Assembly (NCBI GenBank): GCA_030998225.1
Contig: JAPYXD010000266.1
Location: 62,001 to 126,000 of the forward strand
Source of the DNA: Diplolepis rosae
Taxonomy: Eukaryota > Arthropoda > Insecta > Hymenoptera > Diplolepididae
Direction: 5' to 3'
Length of the DNA stretch: 64,000 nucleotides
The notes under the pieces: model-generated
Told to the model about the DNA's origin: nothing
What the model saw: the letters and a program-made list of their open reading frames with translations, nothing else
Databases searched by the model: none
Position numbers and translations under genes: made by a program
Part shown: positions 54,414 through 64,000 of the stretch, piece by piece
How the letters are laid out: the number at the start of each line of letters is the position of its first letter
Numbering within the stretch: position 1 is the stretch's first letter

Positions 54414-56330
54414 GGAAGGGTTTAAGGCTAATGAAATGAATACCTTAAAGATTTTTTATAATTTTAGGAAAATTTTAACGCTTCAAAAATGAATTTTCAG
54501 TAATATTTGAAGTAAATTAATGCCCAATGTTTAAATCAAGATGTGACGTCTAAGTTCGCACAAGTTTTTAAATTGTTTGAAGAACAATTTACGAGGATAG
54601 TTGTTGAGTCTAGAGTTTTCACTCTAATAATTCGGGAACAAAATTTTATAGATTTAACAGTCTGAATAAAAGAAAAATTTCTTTCTAAACCTAGGGGAGT
54701 TATTCAACATCGGAAGAAGAGAGGTGAGAGTTTAAACAAAATTGCACATCACATAAAGGAGCACAGCAGATTGTTTAAAAATTCAGGGATAGTTTAAGGA
54801 ATGAGTGGTATGAATATCGATACCAGATTGCTTACTGGCACCCAGATATTCATATGGAGGAAACAGAGATATATAAAAAAAACAAATATTCAGTCAAAAG
54901 AGCGAGAGAAAAGTTAGACAGCAATAGGTTTTATTTAACTTACTTTGTTCTTATTTTTTGGTACAAAAGAAATATATTCCCAAATAATCCCATGGAAAAT
55001 CGATGTGGTCGTGGAAACTTGTAGCTGCAACTCGTAACTCCTTTCTTTTTTTTTATTTAATTTTTGAATTGGTGACCGAATATATATATATTTGCGTAGT
55101 AAAAGGAATTTTGAAAATATTAAACTGGAGAATATAATTTTGAAAACGTTTTTTTTCTTTTGAGAAAAGAACTGAAGTGCCTGGAATACGAACTCGGTGT
55201 ATGAAAGAAAAAAAAACGTTTGTAAGAAGAAGAACTGACTTAAAAATTGAAAATGCATAGCTTTTATGTATTTTCATCTTTTCCCTTTCTACTTCAAGAT
55301 CTTCCCAGAGGAGGGGGGTTGAGACTACTAGTTTTGATTCCTGATTAGTCCAATATTCAAGGTAATAGGTTACGCCCCGCGGTAGTGGAGGAACATTTTT
55401 AGTGTGTGAATGAACTTTGTATAGTGCTGGCTATATATAGTGCTATTTACTGATTTTTAAGGTGTCAAATATTTCTTAATCTTTCCACACTTATTGTGAA
55501 AAAGGAAGTGCGTTCATCGACCTATAATATCCGATGCACAGTCATCAAATTACAGAGACGATTTTAGTCTTGAAATCGCTTGGCAAGCTCGTAACAATAA
55601 AATTGTACGGTTTGTTAAATTACTATTGGAATATGTTATAAATAAACATAAAATACATTCAAATAAATATTGTATAAATTGATACTTGAACTTTTTTAGA
55701 ATTGATTCAAAATATTGTCAGGAATACGATTGTGAGCTAGATATTTTCGTAGAGATTTCGAAGTACAAAGTTTATTATATTTTATGACAATCTAAGTAAA
55801 TTTTCAGTATTCGTACTGATGCAGCTGCGTTTTGGATTTATCTTAAAAGGTTACCTAGTCTTAACTATTGACAAAAGGTTGAGAAATTCGTTGAAAGATA
55901 TAAAATATTTTATAGATGTAAAACAGCGCTTAAATTCTGGAAAATAGTGAACTAAAATAAAATTCGGAGAAAAAAGAAAGTAGTTGATTACAAAGGACGT
56001 CACAAAGATACCAATTTTATTATTTCTTATATTTATAAATTGAAGCTATGATCTGACATTTTACATTTCTATACATTTGTAAAGTTTTTATACATTTTTG
56101 CCAATTCCGTATATTCAAAAAAATTTTTGGTAGAATTATTTTCATCTCACGTTTTAGTGGCCTAAGCATAGACTTTTAATTCCGAAAATGAAATGTTCTA
56201 CACAGAGGAAATTTTTGTAAAATTAAAGTAGTTGAATAACAATGCCAAAAAATGTATTCATCGATATCTTGATATGAACCTCTGAATATTTATTCACATC
56301 TAATTTTATTTAAAATTTGTATTTTAAAGT
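54414..56330. other. AT-rich region, little recognised
   Basis: A short readable stretch EWYEYRYQIAYWHPDIHM near 54805 might be a coding scrap, but no family is recognised. A (TA)n run at 55079-55092. CTACACAGAGGAAATTTTTG at 56199 resembles the CAC(N)GAGA termini but has no partner. Confidence 0.4.
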
Positions 56331-56335
56331 GTTTA

Positions 56336-56640
56336 TACACTACCGTCGGAAATTGAAACTTGAAATACACGAGACGCTCGACTTGAGATAAACGAGACTT
56401 GAAATAAACGAGACTTGACTGTACTCGAAATTTTTTCTTTGATTGAAGAACTTTCTCCTTTTTTTCTTTTAGTCAGAAACTGCTCTATTCACAGTTGTTA
56501 TTCTGCATGTCAATTTCAAATAAAATCGTTAGCAAAACTCTTATAAAGAACAATTATCTAGAAATTAGCCAACAAAAAAATATCTAGACGAAAGTAAGTT
56601 TTAATTGTACATACACTACCGTCGGAAATTGTGCGCACGG
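56336..56640 (+). repeat. Direct repeat ACACTACCGTCGGAAATTG
   Basis: TACACTACCGTCGGAAATTG occurs at 56336-56355 and 56612-56631, same orientation. It resembles terminal repeats of Tc1-like elements (CACTACCGT...), but no inverted partner was found. A short GAGACTTGAAATAAACGAGA repetition lies near 56386-56415. Confidence 0.6.
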
Positions 56641-56644
56641 TGCT

Positions 56645-57410
56645 TTAGAGCGCTATTAAAAATTACTGCTGACTTTGAATCACGATATCTCGGTGAAAAA
56701 AAGAGATAGTGCATTTTTAAAAATACAGTTGAAAAGCTTATGAAATTCCACGTCTAGTGATGCTCAATAAATATTTTTTTGACTTTCTGAAAATAATACA
56801 GCACGTGAGGAGTTATAAAAAAATATAAGATTTTCTCAAATTCTCTACCTCAACTTCAACTTTTTGCATGACCTAGGAAAAGTTGAGTTTAGGCATAAAA
56901 AAATAAGTGAAACAACATATCTTCTCCCGTGGTGTCAAATCGATGGGCGTCATTGTTTAAATTACGGTTATTTATAATTTTTTAACGAAATTTCACGTTT
57001 TTCGCTTATATCTTTGAATCTTTTCATTTTATCGGAAAATAGTTTAATAACTTTTTTTCCTCATAAAAAACCCTACAAAACTAGATGCCGACCGTAAAAA
57101 AATATTAATTAGGTCAAAAGTTATGAATAAAAATAGATAATGTTTATGACGTTTAAATAAACAATCATTCAAAGGCTTTGTTTACTCATATCGCGCCGTT
57201 CAACAACGTCCAAATACTTCTTATTATTTACAATTATGTGTGCAAAACCTGGAGTCGGGAAGTTTGTTAGTTTATGACTTATGGCCTTATAAACAAATTA
57301 ATAAACAATTAACCTGTATGAACCTGAGAAGTAGATATGGCGATGCTGATTTTTTCATCGATAGATTCCACTATTTTACATTGAAAATCATCATTGTTTA
57401 ATAAAAAAAT
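56645..57410. other. AT-rich spacer
   Basis: No recognised feature. Confidence 0.35.
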
Positions 57411-57413
57411 TCA

Positions 57414-57461
57414 ATTTTGCAACTAAGGGAAATTTGTTTATAAATTTCTTAGTTGCAAAAT
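57414..57461. repeat. Perfect 14-bp hairpin
   Basis: ATTTTGCAACTAAG and CTTAGTTGCAAAAT, with inner AAATTT/AAATTT around GTTTAT. 48 bp in all; could be a solo terminal palindrome of a small element. Not a known RNA gene. Confidence 0.8.
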
Positions 57462-57572
57462 GCATCTTTTTCACGCTGTCAGCTGTTGAACCTAAATCGA
57501 GAATTATGTTTCTCTCGATTTCGTCTGAAAGAGGCGCGAAGCAGACGACAAATTCAAAATGACAAAATATAT

Positions 57573-58328
57573 AATTTTATGTGCATCCGGCACGGAAACT
57601 CGTTTTTCCGTTACATCTGAGAGTAACGGAATGTTGTGTATTCCGTTACAGAGGAATATAATGTAAAAATTGAACTGCGCATGCGCATATAGTCTTACAG
57701 CGGAGCAGAATCTTCTTCTTATTCAATAAAAAAGTATATAAAATAAAGACAGCTGCGAAAATAATTTTTTTCCTTGTTACATTTGATAGTCCATAAAAAT
57801 TCCATTGACAGGTTTTGAAACTTTGATGCACAAGTGTTGTGCGAGCTCTATCTGCCTACCAATATTCAGAATTTCATATAAAATCTTAGAAATATCCAAT
57901 CTTTGGACTTTATTGTCTGAAATGATTCATAGAAATTGTAAAAGAACGGTACTTCTACTTTTAAGTCACTTTTGAACGTATTTGAAAGTCGAGTACTCTG
58001 TGATGTAAATTCCCCAGTAGTTATTTTTTTCGTGTAAAGGGATTTTCGTAAAAAAAATCTTTCGAGAAATATATCAACTCAAACAACTACAATACTAGAT
58101 TAGATTCGAGTGTACGCATAAAAACTCGTATCCGCACCGAAGTTACATAATAGTATGCTCGCAGGAGATCGAAGCCAAGGCGTAGTCGAGTCTTAGGTGA
58201 GGCATACTAGCAGTCGAGACGTAGCTGAGGCAAAGCCGAGACGAAGCCGAGGCGCGATCAGTCCTGCGAGAATTGTCGCGAGTCTCGCAATAACCCTCAT
58301 TGTGCGCCCAGGCACGTAATATACTATA
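57573..58328 (+). mobile_element. GC-rich inverted-repeat element, copy 3 (interrupted)
   Basis: Left blocks (ATGTGCATCCGGCACGG to CTTCTTCTTATTC) end at about 57724; right blocks (CAAACAACTACAATACTAG to GGCACGTAATATAC) start at about 58080. 355 bp of AT-rich unrelated sequence separate them in place of GCGTTAGCACC and following blocks. The right part has an expanded CGAAGCC/CGAGACG minisatellite (58165-58250) not seen in copies 1 and 2. Confidence 0.78.
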
Positions 58329-58652
58329 ATATATTATCCTCCTTTTTTGGATATTTTCTGAAACATTCATTTAAAATTAATATCTAGACATTTTTTTTTA
58401 AATTTTAAGATGATTTAATCACTTGAAAAATTCATTTTATAGTGGAATTTAAAGTCAATAAGTGTTTAAAGTTTCAAAACAAAATATCAATTTCAATATT
58501 TTATCATTGTAAATAAACTACTTCGATTAGAGATTCAATTTCAGAAAATAGAGCGTTTGAATATTCAAAGAAAATGTTAATTATATCTAAATTTAAATAC
58601 GAAATTATACAGGAGAGTTTCTCGGGTATAAGGCGACATTGATATTATAAAA

Positions 58653-58826
58653 ATTAAGTTACTTTAACAATAGCTTTTACATGGCAATTTAAGTATATAG
58701 GCATGATTGTAGGGTTTGAATATTAAAAAAATACATAAAGTATACCTAAATTATTACACCAAATCGCACAATAATTTTCATTGGTATTAAATTGTCATGT
58801 AAAAGCTCTTGTTAAAGTAACTTAAT
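58653..58826. repeat. Internal hairpin, 38-bp arms
   Basis: ATTAAGTTACTTTAACAATA, then GCTTTTACATGGCAATTT pair with AAATTGTCATGTAAAAGC, then TCTTGTTAAAGTAACTTAAT. Three mismatches in 38 bp. Part of the long-TIR element. Confidence 0.85.
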
Positions 58827-58954
58827 TATTATAATAAAAGCTTAAATAAATTTTCCTGATGCAAGAATGAAAGTTAATACAATTTTGCATTCAAACCCAA
58901 GTTAAAAGTAAAATATTAATTTTGTACAAAAAAGCTACAAAATATTCACATGTA

Positions 58955-59541
58955 ATAGTATGTTATGTGCCTAGGCGCATAATGAGGGTTATTACGCGAC
59001 GAGCGATGAGCATTTTAAGCGAATCTCGTAATTACCCGAATTGTGTGCATTGGCACATGTTCTATTTTATGTGCCTCCGGCGCGTAAACTCGTTTTTTCG
59101 CTGCAATGTTGTGTATTGCGCTACAGAGGAATGTAATGTAAAAATTAAACTGTAGATGCGCCTATAGCCATACAGGGGAGCACAATCTTCTTCTTATTCT
59201 TCTTCTTCTTCGTACGGCGTTAGCACCCTACTGACAAAGACTTGTACATTTGAACTGCGCATGCTCTATTATAACAAGCTACTACTACACAAGATCGATA
59301 AAATCAAAATGGCCGGGACTAGTCACGAAATATCAAGTGTAATGACTAGCACAAGGCTTTGTAAGTACGGTGCCAACGCTGTACGAAGAAGAATAAGAAG
59401 AAGATTACGCTCCGCTGTATTGTAATAGGCGCATGCGCAGTTCAATGTTTACATTACATTCCTGTATTTCGTAATACACAGCATTACGCTACTCTCAACT
59501 GTAGCGTAAAAACGAGTTTACGCGCCGGAGGCTCATAAACA
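58955..59541. mobile_element. GC-rich inverted-repeat element, copy 4 (foldback form)
   Basis: In contrast to the other three copies, both sides of this one are formed by the same arm. TGTGCCTCCGGCGCGTAAAC, CTACAGAGGAATGTAATG, GGAGCACAATCTTCTTC and GCGTTAGCACC (59070-59227) return inverted as GGTGCCAACGCTGTACG, GAAGAAGATTACGCTCC, CATTACATTCCTG and GTTTACGCGCCGGAGGC (59370-59535). Left of it (58955-59065) is the outer segment with GTGCCTAGGCGCATAATGAG. This shows the family's arms: outer GTGCCTAGGCGCA segment, inner CCTCCGGCGCG segment. Sits within another TIR element. Confidence 0.85.
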
Positions 59542-59649
59542 GTATTACGTATTTAAAAAACTTTTCAAAGTGTTTTATGCGAACTAAATATTTTTCAATG
59601 TCGCCTTATACCCGAGGAACTTTCCTGTATAATTTCGTATTTAAATTTT

Positions 59650-60690
59650 GATATAAATGACGTATTGTTTTAATATTCAAACCCTCTAAAGGGTTTTCCA
59701 ATAGGGACATAACAATTTTATCTATGAATAAAACACAGAAATATTTGAGATGTTGAGTTCAAATTCATTGTGGTTGTAGTGCAAGCATTACATTTTATGA
59801 ATGAAATTCGATATCGGTCATATTACCACCACGAGACCAAGTACTACAAAGAACTTTTAAGTACGACTCCTCTTCTAAAACATGGTTTACGGAGACAAAT
59901 TTTCCGCCAGTCTGTATCATCTGAAATACAAAATTGATTCGGATTAAGTTAAATTCCAGAGTTAAACCACTCTAAAATCATGATTTTTGAAAATTAAAAA
60001 TCAACGGCTAAGAAAAGAAATCACAAGTGTAGCTATACACAACGCGCCGCGAAGAGAAATAACGATAAGATAAGCGTCGAGTAAGAAGCAATAGCATTCC
60101 ATCGCTTACTACAGCATCCATATAACGATGAACGTTGTCACGCTGATGTTAGACTGGATTTCCCCTCGGTTAAATTATAAGATTATCTAGTCTTCAATCG
60201 ATCGGTGAAAAAAAAGAAATATATGGTATTAGTCAAAAGTTCGATTTTTACTAAAAAAAAAGCGATCGTTTTTCGACTATATAAAAACGTCGTTTTAAAA
60301 AAAAAAGAAATCATCGATTAAAGACTAAATTTTTATGTGTTAAAAAAGCCTACAAAATTTAAAAGAAATCGGTTCAGTAGTTTTCGAGTAATTTTTGGCA
60401 CTTGCTTGAAAAAGGTCATTTTGAGATCATCTATTCCGGACCAAAACAGTAACTCTTCTGCAGAAGTTGCCGCTTTCAAGAATGCAATTTGTTGTTGCCT
60501 GCGGAGCAATCTTCCTTCGCGGGTACTCTGCCGCGCGTCTGTCTGCCGATGAAATTCGGGCTGCGTCAGCAGCTGCTATGTAGGTTGTAGGCTGCTAACT
60601 CGGCAATAACTGCTCCACTAGACATGATTTTTGGACTAATTTTCCGAATTAGCTGGTTGAGACTCATTATTATTTGATTATCATTATTAT
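59650..60690. other. Spacer without recognised gene
   Basis: 60440-60560 is less AT-rich and open on the plus strand for about 70 codons, but shows no motif. Confidence 0.35.
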
Positions 60691-60697
60691 ATAATAA

Positions 60698-60809
60698 CTA
60701 GTGTCGCACACGTGAAAGGTACCAAGCATTGAGAACAAGTGAAATGACGGATATGAAATACATGAATTCAAGTATTTCACACTAGTCAATTTCACGTGCG
60801 TCGCACGTG
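60698..60809. repeat. CACGTG-containing inverted repeat
   Basis: GTGTCGCACACGTGAAA (60701) faces TTTCACGTGCGTCGCACGTG (60790). In between, AAGTGAAATGACGGATATG and AAGTATTTCACAC also pair partly. The ACCTTTCACGTGCGCGG phrase at about 7716 may be related. Confidence 0.5.
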
Positions 60810-60814
60810 TAACT

Positions 60815-61860
60815 CAAGCGTTTGTTACACTGGCCCTCACCACTTGATTGGGTCGCAGTGTTGAATACTTATTTGCCCGAAGTGCGCTGGACTGGTTATT
60901 TCCCCCCGTGCACCAACACATCTTCCAAGCAAAAAGTCTTTGCTAAGATCATTATATATGGGTTTTATACCGTCTAGAACATTTTTTGTAGCGGTTTGTA
61001 ATCATGTGCGTCAAGAGCTGACTGAAACCACCTGAAGCGCCTATCCTTCAAGCTCTCTATCCGAGTCAATTTTCGCTGGATCAACTTTAAACTTTTAGAG
61101 CGTATTTTAAGAATTACATATTTTAAGAAAATGCATAAAAAAGAACATCGATTTTTTGAAAATGACAACTAGAAATCACCCCAAAAACTAATACCTTCTC
61201 ATTAATGATGAAAATGTAAAAATCCTGTCAATTTTATTTTTGAGTCAAAGAAACTACCATTGTTGTATTTTGGCTTTCAAATTACAGCAGTTACATTATG
61301 AGTTTCTTTTCTGATAAATAAAACCAAAACTTTATTTCAGCTGTTTTTTATCCCCTAAAATAATTCTTTAATAGTAAAAATTTGATGTTTTACAGAAGCT
61401 TCAAAGTTAGAAGAACAGCTCCTTCTTTATAGACTGTAGCATGAAAGTGCTATTCTGTTAAGATGAAGCAATATTTTAATTTTTCATCATTTTTTCTTAC
61501 TTTTACGATGTATTAAATTCTTTTACCAGCAGCCTGCGACTGAGATTTCGGTGCAAGTCTTAAGCATTGCATTTTTTCTATTTTTTTCTCATATTTTTGT
61601 TTAATGTGTTTGAAAACTACAATACCAGCTTTGTGAAATTCATCATCATATTTAATCATGGGCTTTTTGATTTACGATAGCAATGAAAATTTTCTATCAG
61701 TTTTGTCTGAACTCACCTGATTATTACTATTCTATAAAAGAAATTCAGTTTCATTGAAAACTTCATGATTTAATTTATGATTCGACCGGAGCCGCTAATT
61801 AAGGGAAGGGAAGGAGGAGACGACGAGAAAAGGTAAACATTAAGAAAGCGCGCGCTGGCG
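60815..61860. other. AT-rich region without recognised gene
   Basis: No motif-bearing frame or longer inverted repeat seen. Confidence 0.35.
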
Positions 61861-61874
61861 GTTAAACCATTTAT

Positions 61875-61985
61875 TTAGGTCCATCAAGCTAGCACCTCCA
61901 CAATCGAAACTCCCCAATTTTTTTATATCAGAATTTTGGGCTTTTTTTTGGGCTCCATTGCCGATTTTTGGGCTATTCTTCTTTA
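61875..61985 (-). repeat. Dispersed GAGCCC-repeat end, second copy
   Basis: The reverse complement reads AGCCCAAAAATCGGCAATGG, AGCCCAAAATTCTG, then GTGGAGGTGCTAGCTTGATG followed by GACC, colinear with 7255-7375 (AGCCCAAAAATCGGCATTAC, AGCCCAAAATTAG, GTGGAGGTGCCAGCTGATCG followed by GACC). Two diverged copies 54 kb apart in opposite orientation. Confidence 0.75.
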
Positions 61986-61989
61986 GAAA

Positions 61990-62600
61990 AGTTAATCCCT
62001 GTAAATTGAAAAAATTGTCAATTTTTCATGATTACGGTTGCCATATTGGATAGCGATTAAGAATTTTTATAAATCCAATGATAGTAATTTTTTTTGGATA
62101 ATGAGCCAATAAGTTCCAAGTATTTTAAGCAGGTGTTTATAGTCAAATTTCGCCAATAACGAATTCAATCCACAAAAACACCCTTTTTCCGCATACCTTT
62201 GTTTATAACAATAATTAGTTTTTATAAATTCATAAAATATCTTGATCACACTAAAGTATAAGTATTTCACTAACTAAAAATGCAAAAAATTCCTGTTTTA
62301 TGCGTGATTTCAAAAATTTAATGACAAAAAAGGGAAATAAAAAAGGTGGCCACTATAATGGCTCCTGTGACTGGAAGATTTGAAAATCAATCCGGAACAT
62401 TTGGTTTTGCTGACTGACAATTTTTTTTTTAATGCTATCCTGAGAGGTTCTTTTCCTCCTTGAAAAAGACCATTGTCCTATACCTATTTAATTTTTTAAT
62501 ATAAATATCATCTTCCCCGACAGTCCATTTTATATTGATTTTTCAAGCAAGCTTTACAGAAATATTAATTATTATCATATCCATGTATGCTATTTTATTG
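61990..62600. other. AT-rich spacer
   Basis: No recognised gene. A minus frame at 62067-62270 shows no family motif. Confidence 0.35.
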
Positions 62601-62601
62601 T

Positions 62602-62788
62602 TATTAAGAATTATTTTGGATATCTTTTGAAGACATATTTTCCCAGCCGGTTTAATTGCAATTTAGTAAAATTTTTGTTCTTGTCATCCTGTGGTTTATA
62701 TATTTTGATGTTAAGAGTTGAAGCCCAAAAATCGATATAGACATATATGAAGAGCCCAAATTCCTAGTCTTCCTAGACCATAAAGTTT
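62602..62788 (+). repeat. Dispersed repeat containing one satellite monomer, copy B
   Basis: TTAAGAATTATTTTGGATAT (as at 1242), then after about 60 bp of different sequence TATTTTGATGTTAAGAGTTG, AAGCCCAAAAATCGATATAG and TAGTCTTCCTAGACCATAAA ending GTTT. Left flank and right end agree with copy A at 1226-1408. It is followed by a mariner fragment. Confidence 0.78.
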
Positions 62789-62799
62789 CCAAGAACATG

Positions 62800-63260
62800 A
62801 ATAAATAAGTTGAACAAATAAGTTTTCACCGTTTAACAAAAGTTAGCTCTACCAGTAAGTTTTGGTTGAAATTGACAGATGTAAAACGTCACTGTCGTAA
62901 AGTTGGACAACTGTCAACAATATAACCTTGAAATATTAGTGAATTTATAACGGTATGATCTATTCCTTTGTGTGCGAAAATGTCGAGTTTTGAGCCTAAT
63001 AAGCGTCATTTGCGGGAACTTATCATCTACTTTTTCAATTTGAAGAAATCTGCAGCTGAGGTGAATCGATTGCTTGTAGAAACATATGGTGAGGCTGCCT
63101 TAAGTGAGAGAAGTTGTCGTGAGTGGTTTCAAAAGTTTAAGAACGGTGAATTTGACATCGAAGACAGAACGTATAGCGGAAGGCCGAAAGTGTACGATGA
63201 CGCGGAATTGGAAGCATTATTGGATCAAGATTCGTGCCAAACGCAAGAAGAACAATACGA
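62800..63260 (+). mobile_element. Truncated mariner
   Basis: A transposase start with some 180 bp of 5' flank; from about 63250 on the sequence is unrelated. The terminal repeat is not certain (AACAAATAAGTTTTCACCG at 62814 is a candidate). No 3' end. Confidence 0.65.
62980..63250 (+). pseudogene. Mariner transposase N-terminal fragment
   Basis: From ATG 62980: MSSFEPNKRHLRELIIYFFN, KKSAAEVNRLLVETYGE, SCREWFQKFKNGEFDIEDR and SGRPKVYDDAELEALLDQD, i.e. the first about 88 residues, both helix-turn-helix parts, of a mariner transposase close to the one at 40207. The frame stays open after that to 63405, but the sequence no longer fits a transposase, so the element is cut at about 63250. No catalytic residues are present. 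Full-length relatives have about 345 residues. Confidence 0.85.
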
Positions 63261-64000
63261 TGGACAGTATTTCAAATTAAGCATAAGGTTTTATTCTTTC
63301 ACATTAAATGCTCAATTGTTAGACTCTAAATGTTGGGGATATTCGAATAATTTCACTACAACACAAAGTTCTCGAGTAAAAACAAAGAAAGTGAAGTATA
63401 TTTAATTTACACAAACAACAGAACTATAAGAATGCACGATATGCGTATGGTGGAGACAATTGTTAGTTACTCCAGATGTTTCCTCGGAAACGCGTCGAAC
63501 AGAAGTGCCTTTCCTGGGCCTCTCGAACTCTCACGTACCGAGGTGGCCCTTTTCACTTCTACTTAACTCATTGTCACCCCCTATTTGTTAAACTATGAAG
63601 CTACTCTGTACTTCAGGTAAAGGTGAATCATGCTTAGCAAAGCCGCCGCTCCTTCAGGTTTGCTTTTTCCCAGCCATAACCTCGGAAAGCCCAATACCCA
63701 ATCTGTTTAGCAGATGATCGGCCCTGACTCACCCAGCTTTTACAATCTGTCTACTGAACTGCAACCTAAGTCCCTATTTTTTTTTTTTTATAAAATACGA
63801 CTTAAAAGATAACCTAACCACCCTAAGAACCACCTTCGCTCTCTCTTTCTCACACACACACTTTCTTTCTACATCGTCGTGCTCGGCTGAGCCACTATTT
63901 ACAGATAATGGTTATAAACTCATGACAACATAACAAACGAAAATAAGGATTCAATGGAACACATATCGAAATAGAAGTTACTGAAACTTATGAATTAGAA
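63260..64000. other. Region without recognised gene
   Basis: Less AT-rich than the rest, with a T run at 63779-63791 and a CTCTCTCTTTCTCACACACAC stretch at about 63839-63860. No frame with a recognisable motif; the window ends here. Confidence 0.4.

Larger units (their letters stand above)
58589..59649. mobile_element. Long-TIR element with nested foldback copy
   Basis: AAATTTAAATACGAAATTAT, then ACAGGAGAGTTTCTCGGG and TATAAGGCGACATTG on the left return inverted as CAATGTCGCCTTATACCC, GAGGAACTTTCCTGT and ATAATTTCGTATTTAAATTT on the right. 56-bp arms with three changes. Without the inserted copy 4 (58955-59541) the element would be about 475 bp. Inside the left half a further hairpin lies at 58653-58826. 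Confidence 0.85.

Noticed and set aside
54935..55277. Two overlapping minus-strand frames of 107 and 74 codons
   Set aside because: Phe/Leu/Lys-rich translation of low-complexity A- and T-rich DNA in two frames; no motif.
56336..56631. Tc1-like element bounded by CACTACCGTCGG repeats
   Set aside because: The two copies are in the same orientation, and no inverted partner or transposase is present.
60337..60552. 71-codon plus-strand frame, Cys/Arg-rich at its end
   Set aside because: No recognisable domain and no splice context; kept as unannotated spacer.

Overview
The window looks like a transposon-dense, AT-rich intergenic block from an arthropod nuclear genome, probably an insect. The reasons are the mix of element families (several mariner subfamilies, an I/Jockey-type LINE, R1-like LINE pieces, piggyBac-, P- and ISL2EU-like transposases, and a gypsy-type element with an env-like reading frame) and the absence of any bacterial-style gene order. 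I found no intact host protein gene and no convincing tRNA or rRNA gene. Almost every recognisable coding stretch is a broken mobile element. The species cannot be named from the sequence alone.

Layout. 1-7.3 kb: a 143-bp satellite, with an inverted fragment at the left edge, a main array of about 25 monomers at 2.73-6.89 kb, a DD41D mariner-type transposon beside it, and a related 123-bp tandem repeat downstream. 9-11 kb: a GC-rich long-inverted-repeat element and a piggyBac-like pseudogene. 12-17 kb: a LINE endonuclease scrap followed by a nearly complete LINE (ORF1 intact, ORF2 with two 1-nt frameshifts). 17-19.6 kb: a hAT-type MITE with an 8-bp target duplication, a tRNA-derived SINE candidate and a 680-bp palindrome. 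19.6-21.4 kb: an LTR-like unit holding a 137-bp tandem repeat. 22-23 kb: R1-LINE and mariner fragments. 24.9-30.5 kb: nested terminal-inverted-repeat (TIR) elements, including a TTAA-flanked unit with an unassigned 137-codon frame.

32-37 kb holds a degraded gypsy/errantivirus-like element on the minus strand. It is interrupted by a 137-bp hAT MITE and by a 1.68-kb insertion that has a 15-bp target duplication, an inverted repeat, about eight internal tandem units and a hammerhead-ribozyme-like motif at its right end. A P-element/THAP pseudogene abuts it (36.9-39.5 kb). 40-50 kb: a precisely bounded, internally deleted mariner, a small TIR element, a precisely bounded gypsy remnant, an irritans-type mariner and more LINE pieces. 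50.8-53.3 kb: a SWIM/YqaJ nuclease pseudogene convergent with a DDE_Tnp_4-type transposase remnant, read here as a degraded ISL2EU transposon carrying a TTAA-flanked insertion. 53.5-64 kb: further foldback elements (one nested inside another), a second diverged copy of the satellite-containing dispersed repeat, and a truncated mariner.

The pieces do not form a pathway. What ties them together is nesting, which gives relative ages: gypsy before the hammerhead-like element and hAT MITE; YqaJ gene before the TTAA element; long-TIR unit before the foldback copy. The strongest leads are the hammerhead-like nested element, the satellite and its dispersed relatives, the TTAA element with the unknown frame, and the foldback family carrying a GC-rich palindrome.
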